The notes under the pieces are model-generated. The model had not been told where the DNA came from, made no database searches, and worked only from the letters and a program-made list of their open reading frames with translations. A stretch of 64,000 nt of DNA, taken from positions 62,001 to 126,000 of the forward strand of contig NZ_VWSF01000013.1 in NCBI RefSeq assembly GCF_008629685.1, given 5' to 3'. The position numbers and the translations under genes were made by a program. Of this stretch, positions 57,861-64,000 are shown one piece after another; the stretch's first letter is position 1, and each line of letters begins with the position of its first letter. The stretch comes from Adhaeribacter rhizoryzae (GTDB lineage Bacteria > Bacteroidota > Bacteroidia > Cytophagales > Hymenobacteraceae).

Positions 57861-58595
57861 TTAAAGGTTCATTCTTTTAAATACTTCTTGTAATTCAGCC
57901 CGCGAGGCTTTTCGCGAAAATTCGGAAGTGCCGTAACCAATTTCTTCTTCGCCGCTGGCCAGGCGTTCCATTACAGCATCGGCAAATTCAGCTAATGGTA
58001 CGCCAAAGGTATGCAGGCCGGGTCCGCCTAAATCGGTGTTTACGGCGGGTGGGGCAACCTCAATCACCTTAATGGGAGTTTGGTTTAACTGGTACCGCAA
58101 CGATAACGTAAACGAATGCAACGCCGCCTTGGTAGCACTGTACACGGCGGCTTTCGCCATTGGCACAAAAGCCAAACCGGAGGTTACATTAATAATATAG
58201 GCTTGGGTTCGTTGTTGCAATAGCGGAATAAAAAGCAGCGCCAGGTGAATGGGGGCTTCCAGGTTAATGGCAATTTCAGACTGATGGCTGCTCCAGGGTT
58301 CATCGTTTTGCGTAAGCAGTACCCGCCGCTGAATACCGGCATTATTCAGTAGCACATTTACTTCCGGAAAGTTAGCTTTTACCCAATCGTATAGTTCCAA
58401 GCGGTCTTTTTCCTGGCCCACATCGGCTACCCGCGTATGCACCTGCGGATATTGATTTTTTATGGCTTCCAATTTATCGGCGCGACGGCCACAAATTATT
58501 ACTTTGTTGCCGGCCTTCAGAAAACGTTCGGCAAAGGCCCAGCCAATACCCGAGGCACCACCGGTAATTAATACTGTATTTTGAGCTATATTCAT
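57861..58595 (-). CDS. short-chain dehydrogenase/reductase (DltE-like)
   Basis: NAD(P)-dependent oxidoreductase of 244 residues. Cofactor motif TGGASGIGWAFAERF, the NNAG motif in NVLLNNAGIQRR, Ser in NVTSGLAFVP and the catalytic Y-x3-K in VYSATKAALHSF are all in register. The ICGRRADKLE segment with Arg after the second strand suggests NADPH preference. The closest named relatives are DltE-type SDRs. Substrate is unknown; it is transcribed alone. Confidence 0.9.
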   Translation of the reverse strand: MNIAQNTVLITGGASGIGWAFAERFLKAGNKVIICGRRADKLEAIKNQYPQVHTRVADVGQEKDRLELYDWVKANFPEVNVLLNNAGIQRRVLLTQNDEPWSSHQSEIAINLEAPIHLALLFIPLLQQRTQAYIINVTSGLAFVPMAKAAVYSATKAALHSFTLSLRYQLNQTPIKVIEVAPPAVNTDLGGPGLHTFGVPLAEFADAVMERLASGEEEIGYGTSEFSRKASRAELQEVFKRMNL

Positions 58596-58722
58596 GAGGC
58601 TTTTCTTTTAATTTAATTAGCCTTCTACGTGTTTGCCCGTATTACTTCCTGATTAGTTTGCTTTTATTTACCTGGTTACCCGCTAAAAATGATGGGTTTG
58701 CTTTAAACCTTATTCTCTTGCC

Positions 58723-61032
58723 ATGCCAAACCGCCGGTACCTGTCTGCGCTGCTGCTGTTTTTTATTTTGGTGGCTTTAAGCCTGCTGAGTATTTATTTA
58801 CTAAGGCCACCGCGAGCTTTGCTGACCAACGCACCCGAAACAGAATTTGCCGCCGGCAGAGCCATGCAACACGTTAACAAAATTGCACAACAGCCGCATT
58901 CTATGGGCACGGCGGCCCACCGGCAAGTGCGGGAATATTTATTAACCGAACTAAAAGAACTGGGCCTGCAAACAGAAGTACAGGCCACCGTAGTCAGCAA
59001 CCAGGCCCTCCGGCGTTCGGCAATGGCTTATGTGCAAAATGTAATTGGCGTGTTCAAAGGAACCGGCACTGGTAAAGCCATCTTGCTAATGGCTCACTAC
59101 GATTCGCAGCCCAATACCTTTGGTGCCGGCGACGATGGGGCTGGCGTAGCCGCTTTGTTAGAAGTTGCCCGCGCGCTCCGCAGCGGGCCGCCATTGCAGA
59201 ATGATGTTATTTTTTTATTAACCGACGGCGAAGAATTTGGCTTGTTTGGAGCGAGGGCCTTTTTACAGCATTCCTTAGCGCAAAAAATAGGCTTGGTAAT
59301 TAACCTGGAAGGGCGCGGAAACAGCGGTCCCAGTTTAACTTTTGAGATAAGCCCGGAAAACGGTTGGATAATAGAACAATTTGCCCGAGCCGCGCCTTAT
59401 CCTTTAGCCAGTTCTTTAATGTACGAAATATACCGAATTCTGCCCAATGATACCGATTTTTCGGTTTTCCGGCAAGCGGGTTACAGCGGTTTTAACTCGG
59501 CCTTTGTAGATGGCTATGTGCATTACCATAAACTAACCGATACGCCGGCAAACCTGAACCAAAACAGCTTGCAGCACCACGGCAGCAATACCTTGGCCTT
59601 GGTTCGCCATCTTGGCAACTTATCGCTTAATACTACCAAGGCGCCCGATAAAGTATTTTTTAACCCTATTGGTAGTTGGTTGGTGCACTACCCGGCCAGC
59701 CATACTCCAATATGGGTTGTGATTACCGGCATTTCGTTGTTTTTATTTTTAGTAGCCGGTTTTAAAAGTAAAGCTTTTACCTTATGGCAACTCCTGAAAG
59801 GCCTTATTTTTTACCTCCTGATATTTACCCTGGTAGCCGGATTATTAGTGCTTTTAAACCAGGGCGTAGTAAAACTAATGCCATTTCACCGCTTTATTAA
59901 CGGGGTATATAACGCAGATTTATTTTTCCTGGCTTATGTGTTGGTGGCTTTAGGTTTGTTTCTGTTGTTAACCAGATTAGCCTACCGTTTTACTTCGGCC
60001 TGGGGATTGGCTGGCGGGGTATATTTAATTATATATGGGCTGATTGTAGCAATTTATTTAACTATTCCGGCGGCAGTATTTATTCTTTTATTTCCGTTGT
60101 TGTTTTGCACACTGGCTGGCTTAGGTGTAATACTTTGGGGTGTTCCGGATGCGTTTAACTGGTGGTTTATCCTGATTTTGGTAGCAGGTTTTCTGCCGGC
60201 AATATCTTTATTGGTGCCCTTGGCTAGCCTTACAGCAGTAGTTTTTGCATTACAATTGGCGGTGGTACCTATGCTGGTGCTGCTGTTGTTTTGGGGTTTA
60301 GCTATTCCTTTAATTTACCAAATAGATGCAAACCTGCGCTGGCGCTCGGTACCTCTAGTTTCCGTAATATTACTAACAGGAGGCGGCTATTTAACTGCTG
60401 CCGCTGTTTACCTCGAAAAACCTTCGCCTGCGCAGCCGCTCCATTCGGATGTGAGTTATTACCTGGATGTAGATCAGAACAAAGCTTTTTGGGCATCTGG
60501 TTATACCAAACCCGATGAATGGAATAAACAATTCTTCGGTAATGCCAAAGTAGGTTTGCTAGCTGAATATTTTCCGGCAGCAGCTACTATTTTGCTTAAA
60601 AGCCAGGCTAAACGATTGCCTTTAACGCCGCCGGTAGCCGAAGTAATAGCCGATACCATTTACCAGGGACAGCGGAAGTTAAAAATACACCTACGGTCGG
60701 AGAGAGAGGCCACCCAACTGCAAATAGATATAATTAGCCAAACCGAAGAAGCCTTACAGGAAGCAACTATAAACGGCGTTAAGATTCCGAACCCTAAAAA
60801 GATTGTGAAGGAAGGCGTATTGTTAACTACACTGTTATTAGGCTTGCCCGAGGAAAAAGGCGTAGAATTACAGTTAACAATGGCCCAAACAGGAGGTGTC
60901 CGGTTGTTGCTGTATGACCGCTCAGTTGGTTTGCCCGAAGCCCTGATTAAGCAAAAAAGGCCTGCCCACGTAATTCCTGAACAAGGCATTAACAGCCATA
61001 TAACAGTAGTTAAAAAAGCTTACTTTTTTTAA
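58723..61032 (+). CDS. membrane-bound M28 family metallopeptidase
   Basis: Zinc aminopeptidase domain joined to a polytopic membrane domain, 769 residues. Residue 5-25 is a membrane helix. Residues 60-310 carry the M28 metal ligands: H125-Y-D127 in AHYDSQ, the GAGDDGAG aspartate, the catalytic TDGEEFG, ENLEGRG-like NLEGRGNSG, and HYHKLTD. Residues 335-560 hold about eight membrane helices, and a C-terminal lumenal-type beta domain follows. This layout matches Fxna/ER metallopeptidase 1-like proteins of Bacteroidota. Peptide substrates are unknown. Confidence 0.87.
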   Translation: MPNRRYLSALLLFFILVALSLLSIYLLRPPRALLTNAPETEFAAGRAMQHVNKIAQQPHSMGTAAHRQVREYLLTELKELGLQTEVQATVVSNQALRRSAMAYVQNVIGVFKGTGTGKAILLMAHYDSQPNTFGAGDDGAGVAALLEVARALRSGPPLQNDVIFLLTDGEEFGLFGARAFLQHSLAQKIGLVINLEGRGNSGPSLTFEISPENGWIIEQFARAAPYPLASSLMYEIYRILPNDTDFSVFRQAGYSGFNSAFVDGYVHYHKLTDTPANLNQNSLQHHGSNTLALVRHLGNLSLNTTKAPDKVFFNPIGSWLVHYPASHTPIWVVITGISLFLFLVAGFKSKAFTLWQLLKGLIFYLLIFTLVAGLLVLLNQGVVKLMPFHRFINGVYNADLFFLAYVLVALGLFLLLTRLAYRFTSAWGLAGGVYLIIYGLIVAIYLTIPAAVFILLFPLLFCTLAGLGVILWGVPDAFNWWFILILVAGFLPAISLLVPLASLTAVVFALQLAVVPMLVLLLFWGLAIPLIYQIDANLRWRSVPLVSVILLTGGGYLTAAAVYLEKPSPAQPLHSDVSYYLDVDQNKAFWASGYTKPDEWNKQFFGNAKVGLLAEYFPAAATILLKSQAKRLPLTPPVAEVIADTIYQGQRKLKIHLRSEREATQLQIDIISQTEEALQEATINGVKIPNPKKIVKEGVLLTTLLLGLPEEKGVELQLTMAQTGGVRLLLYDRSVGLPEALIKQKRPAHVIPEQGINSHITVVKKAYFF

Positions 61033-61093
61033 TGAGGTTCAAAGAATTAAACCTGGCGTTTTCGAGAAAAATATTGTTGCTGTATTTAAGTTA

Positions 61094-61142
61094 AAAAACC
61101 TTTCAGAAGCCCAAGTATTAAAGGTTTCTGAAAGGTTTTTTT
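61094..61142 (+). terminator. terminator after the M28 peptidase gene
   Basis: AAAAACCTTTCAGAA and TTCTGAAAGGTTTTT pair perfectly around a 17-nt loop and continue into T residues. Confidence 0.9.
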
Positions 61143-61192
61143 GCGGGCCAAAGAGCCGAATGAATTTGGAATATTATTTATTAAGGCTAGTA

Positions 61193-61474
61193 TTATCGGT
61201 ACTGGCAAAGGTAAGCGGTAGGAGCAGCGGCCTCTACTTTAAAAGAAGCATTAGCCGGTACTTCAAATTTGCTGCCGCCGCCAAAAGTTTCCCAGTTATC
61301 GGTGATGGGTAATAATACTTTTAGCTCACCTTCCAGAACGTGCATTATTTCGTGCATAGAGGTGCCAAACTCGTAAGTGCCCGGTGCAATAACTCCTACT
61401 GTTGATTTGCCTTCGGCGGTAGCATAACCCAAAGATTTTACCTGGCCGTCAAAATATTCGTTTACGTTTATCAT
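61193..61474 (-). CDS. ppnP: pyrimidine/purine nucleoside phosphorylase PpnP
   Basis: Cupin-fold nucleoside phosphorylase of 93 residues (formerly DUF1255/YaiE). The start at ATG 61474 gives the usual [37 protein letters not shown] and [18 protein letters not shown] are the family motifs. It releases ribose 1-phosphate from nucleosides for salvage. It lies 89 bp downstream of the helicase gene on the same strand and could share its transcript. Confidence 0.92.
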   Translation of the reverse strand: MINVNEYFDGQVKSLGYATAEGKSTVGVIAPGTYEFGTSMHEIMHVLEGELKVLLPITDNWETFGGGSKFEVPANASFKVEAAAPTAYLCQYR

Positions 61475-61563
61475 TTTTGCTTTTAAAGTTTTCTGCAAAT
61501 AAAGGTAGTTCCGGAAATAAATATTCAACCCGAAGGAATATTTTTACCAGACCGGGTTAGAGG

Positions 61564-62799
61564 TTATTTCTTTTTGCCTTTCTTTTTTTGCTCAAATTCG
61601 TCTACTTCGCGCAATAAAGCCTTTAAATCGTAATTCTGGTCCTGAGCAAAATCCAGGGTTTCCTGGTAATCGGCTTTGTTAATTGCCATCACTTTTATAG
61701 GCTTGTCCAAAAAGCTTTCTATTTCGGCCAGAACAGGCTTTTCTTCGGTGCTGCAAAACGAAATAGCGTGGCCTTTTTGTGTGCCCCGACCGGTACGGCC
61801 TACGCGGTGCACATAGTTTTCGGCTTGTTCGGGCAAATCGTAGTTTATAACAAAGTCTACGTTGGCTATATCAATGCCGCGGGCACTTACGTCGGTAGCA
61901 ATTAATACTTTTACTTCGCCGCTTTTAAATTTTTGCATTACCGCCAGCCGGTCTTGCTGTTCTTTGTCGCCGTGTATGGTTTGGGCGGTTATGCCGGCGC
62001 GTTCCATGGCTTTCATTACCCGTTCGGCCCGTACTTTGGTGCGCACAAAAACCAATATTTTACTTTCGGGGTTTTCTTTAACCATGCGCTCCAGGAAGAA
62101 ACGTTTATCATCCATTTCCACAAAAGCAACCGCGTGGTCTATGTTTTTAGCTACTGGGTCTTTGGGCGAAACCTGAATCCGGATGGCATTGTGCACCAGC
62201 GAATAAGCCAGTTTTTTTATTTTTTCGTTAATGGTAGCCGAGAAAAACAAGGTTTGCCGGTGGCGGGGCAAGCGTTTAATTACATCCTGAATATCTTTTA
62301 TGAAACCCAAATCCAGCATGTGGTCGGCTTCATCTAAAATTAATATATCTGCGCGGTGCAATTTTAAATATCCCTGGCTAATTAAATCGAACATGCGGCC
62401 TGGCGTAGCCACCAAAATATCGAACCCGGACTCTAAACGGGCAATTTGCGGCGCCTGCTCCACGCCGCCGTATAAGCCAAAAGTTTTAATTTTGGTGTAT
62501 TTCCCAATCTGATCAAAAACTTCGGTAATCTGAATGGCTAATTCGCGGGTGGGCACCATTACCAAACATTTAATGCCATCGGCGCGGCGGGCATTTTTCT
62601 TTTGTTCGTGCAAAATATCTAATACCGGTATGGCAAAAGCGGCGGTTTTGCCGGTACCGGTTTGGGCAATGGCCAGCACATCTTCGCCTTTTAAAATGGG
62701 CGTAATAGATTTATATTGAATATCGGTGGGCCGTATAAAATTAGATTCAGTCAGGCTTCTGATTATTTCGGGGGCAATGTCGTATTCTTCAAATTTCAT
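61564..62799 (-). CDS. DEAD-box RNA helicase (RhlE-like)
   Basis: ATP-dependent RNA unwinding enzyme of 411 residues. Q motif region PTDIQYKSI, motif I AQTGTGKT, motif Ia PTRELAIQ, DEAD replaced in order as LDEADHML, SAT in FFSATIN, and motif VI HRVGRTGRG are all intact. A C-terminal basic tail (EQKKKGKKK) likely binds RNA. Similar genes are often cold-induced, which would fit the desaturase and long leader regions here, but no element proves it. It is divergent from the cytochrome c gene. Confidence 0.94.
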   Translation of the reverse strand: MKFEEYDIAPEIIRSLTESNFIRPTDIQYKSITPILKGEDVLAIAQTGTGKTAAFAIPVLDILHEQKKNARRADGIKCLVMVPTRELAIQITEVFDQIGKYTKIKTFGLYGGVEQAPQIARLESGFDILVATPGRMFDLISQGYLKLHRADILILDEADHMLDLGFIKDIQDVIKRLPRHRQTLFFSATINEKIKKLAYSLVHNAIRIQVSPKDPVAKNIDHAVAFVEMDDKRFFLERMVKENPESKILVFVRTKVRAERVMKAMERAGITAQTIHGDKEQQDRLAVMQKFKSGEVKVLIATDVSARGIDIANVDFVINYDLPEQAENYVHRVGRTGRGTQKGHAISFCSTEEKPVLAEIESFLDKPIKVMAINKADYQETLDFAQDQNYDLKALLREVDEFEQKKKGKKK

Positions 62800-63237
62800 A
62801 AGTTGCCTTTTGTAAAGCGCTATAGGCTGTTTTACGAGAATAAAATGCAGCGGCTTCTTTAGTAGCAGGTTTATTTAAATATTTTACCAATTTTTGTTTA
62901 CTACCGCTTGTGCCGCGTTAAGCATTCGTTTATAATTATTGGCGCTAAATAAACCTGTACGCAAAGGTAACCTTAATTTTAAAGAAGTAGCGAATATTAA
63001 GCGTTCAACCAGTTTTAGACTAATAGCGCCTAAATTTTACCGGTATCGAATTAGCCTAATTATTCGTATAAAAACGGCAAAAGTAAGCGCAATTTTAATA
63101 GTAGACTTCACCGCTGATTTTATGTGGGTATCTATTTTAAAAATTATTGCTTTTTGTTACAACGATTAACTAATATTGGCGCTTCGTTTAAAATCAGCGG
63201 TAAGTGCCCAAAACAAAATTTTAAAATTTATTAAACT
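62800..63237. other. divergent intergenic region
   Basis: About 440 bp between the helicase and cytochrome genes. A 76-codon ORF (62939-63169) has no recognisable features and poor codon use, so it is not annotated as a gene. Both promoters must lie here. Confidence 0.5.
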
Positions 63238-63849
63238 ATGAAAAAAATAAGCATCCTGTTAGCTTCCTGCAATTTGTTTTTTTTGGTTGGTTGTGGAAGT
63301 TCCGAGAAAAAACCTGGCGAAGAATATTACGATCCCAATTATAAGCCAAAAGTGAACCAGTCTGCGGCCGGAACCGCAACCGATAATGCTACGGCACAAA
63401 CCAATACCGCCGATAATACCTCTGCTGCCGCTGATACAAACGCCGGCAACGCAGCCGCTGCTGATATGCCAGCTGTTACTACCCCGCAACCGAGTGGTGC
63501 TAAAATTGAAGGTGCTCCGGCCAATAAAGATGAAGTACAGGTAGCGGTTCAGCCCAAAGATAAACTGCAAGCCTCACCGGCGGGCAAAAGCTTCGAAAAA
63601 GGCAAAAACCTGATTGCCAAATCTGACTGTTTAGCTTGCCACAAAGACGATGCAAAACTGGTAGGACCGTCTTATGAAGAAGTAGCGAATAAGTATGAAA
63701 ACAACGCTAAGAATGTTGATTTTTTAGTAGGTAAAATTATTAAAGGCGGCGCCGGTTCCTGGGGACAAATTCCTATGAGCCCGCACCCAAATCTTTCTTC
63801 GGCAGATGCCCGCGAAATGGTAAATTATATTTTGTCGCTGAAAAAGTAA
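63238..63849 (+). CDS. c-type cytochrome lipoprotein
   Basis: Protein of 203 residues with a lipobox signal (MKKISILLASCNLFFLVGCG, Cys19). Residues 40-100 form an Ala/Thr/Asn-rich low-complexity linker. The C-terminal domain carries one haem site C131-L-A-C-H135 and a probable Met ligand in QIPMSPHPNLS, as in cytochrome c5/c8-type carriers. A role as an electron carrier to terminal oxidase or a periplasmic dehydrogenase is expected. The ATG follows a run of A-rich leader; a 28-bp hairpin terminator follows. Confidence 0.92.
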   Translation: MKKISILLASCNLFFLVGCGSSEKKPGEEYYDPNYKPKVNQSAAGTATDNATAQTNTADNTSAAADTNAGNAAAADMPAVTTPQPSGAKIEGAPANKDEVQVAVQPKDKLQASPAGKSFEKGKNLIAKSDCLACHKDDAKLVGPSYEEVANKYENNAKNVDFLVGKIIKGGAGSWGQIPMSPHPNLSSADAREMVNYILSLKK

Positions 63850-63854
63850 TTCTT

Positions 63855-63918
63855 TAAATATTATTAAAATAAAAAAGAGCGCTACCCAAAGCGCTCTTTT
63901 TTATTTTAATAATATTTA
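63855..63918. terminator. very long (28-bp) perfect terminator hairpin
   Basis: Arms of 28 bp with core AAAAAAGAGCGC and GCGCTCTTTTTT and AT-rich outer parts pair without mismatch around TACCCAAA, right after the cytochrome gene. Confidence 0.93.
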
Positions 63919-64000
63919 GAACTACAGAAAACCACAATTTGCAGTTTTTTGCATTTACTTAATGAGTATGAGCCAATAACCGCACAATATTGTTCTGGAT

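Noticed and set aside
62939-63169. 76-codon plus-strand ORF upstream of the cytochrome gene
   Set aside because: Lies in the divergent promoter region, has no domain or signal, uses atypical codons and has no ribosome site.

Overview
The window looks like a chromosomal segment of a Bacteroidota bacterium, most likely order Cytophagales and close to Hymenobacteraceae (an Adhaeribacter- or Pontibacter-like organism is my guess). The reasons are moderately AT-rich DNA with very AT-rich intergenic stretches, promoter-like TAnnTTTG boxes, almost no Shine-Dalgarno sequences, and typical families: a PorE-like OmpA protein, a DUF4920 protein, group III truncated haemoglobin, DUF1003, porin-family beta-barrels, the short GreA/GreB-like protein and fused isobutyryl-CoA mutase. 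No rRNA, tRNA, CRISPR array, prophage or complete insertion sequence was found.

Layout. 1-5.5 kb: PBP4-type carboxypeptidase, alpha/beta hydrolase, thioesterase, a DUF695/RraB-like gene with foreign codon use, and a secreted AGE-family sugar epimerase. 5.9-15 kb: carbohydrate and nitrogen metabolism (GH2 glycosidase, glutamate dehydrogenase, a large six-hairpin glycosidase-like protein, porin-family protein, galT). 15-26 kb: housekeeping genes (gyrB, ppk1 facing ppx, HMG-CoA lyase-like plus LutA-like, dapA, ligA). 26-31 kb: a loose region with an orphan oxidase subunit III, a GreA-like protein, a DUF2147 protein, a frameshifted pseudogene, and an isolated promoter, structured leader, micro-ORF and terminator unit. 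31-39.9 kb: kup, an FKBP isomerase, a small membrane peptide, icmF, a mobile-repeat-like element, an L,D-transpeptidase-like protein and DUF1003. 40-50 kb: lepA, an orphan DUF433 antitoxin with a broken toxin remnant, folD-queE-porE, a glycine-zipper protein, gltA and a porin. 50-64 kb: haemoglobin, ccoI-ccoS, fatty acid desaturase, asnA, a beta-barrel protein, an SDR, a membrane M28 peptidase, ppnP, a DEAD-box helicase and a cytochrome c lipoprotein.

Most genes are single transcription units closed by strong, often bidirectional hairpins. Clear operons are HMG-CoA lyase-lutA (5 bp gap), folD-queE-porE (gaps of 7 and 2 bp), ccoI-ccoS (4 bp overlap) and probably ligA-dapA. Functional groupings include polyphosphate turnover (ppk1/ppx) and acyl-CoA metabolism (icmF, HMG-CoA lyase, thioesterase, desaturase). 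A microaerobic respiration set comprises ccoIS, truncated haemoglobin, oxidase subunit III and cytochrome c.

The most unusual stretch is 30.06-30.42 kb: a consensus-spaced promoter, nested hairpins and a perfect AAAGGAGG ahead of a 22-codon ORF, ended by a T-rich hairpin. In Bacteroidota, where Shine-Dalgarno use is rare, this suggests a regulated micro-ORF or a small RNA. Two related 150-166 bp hairpin elements (8.2 and 38.4 kb), a CCTGAGC-type palindrome (50.1 kb) and a 7-mer repeat inside the icmF coding region point to small mobile or dispersed repeats.
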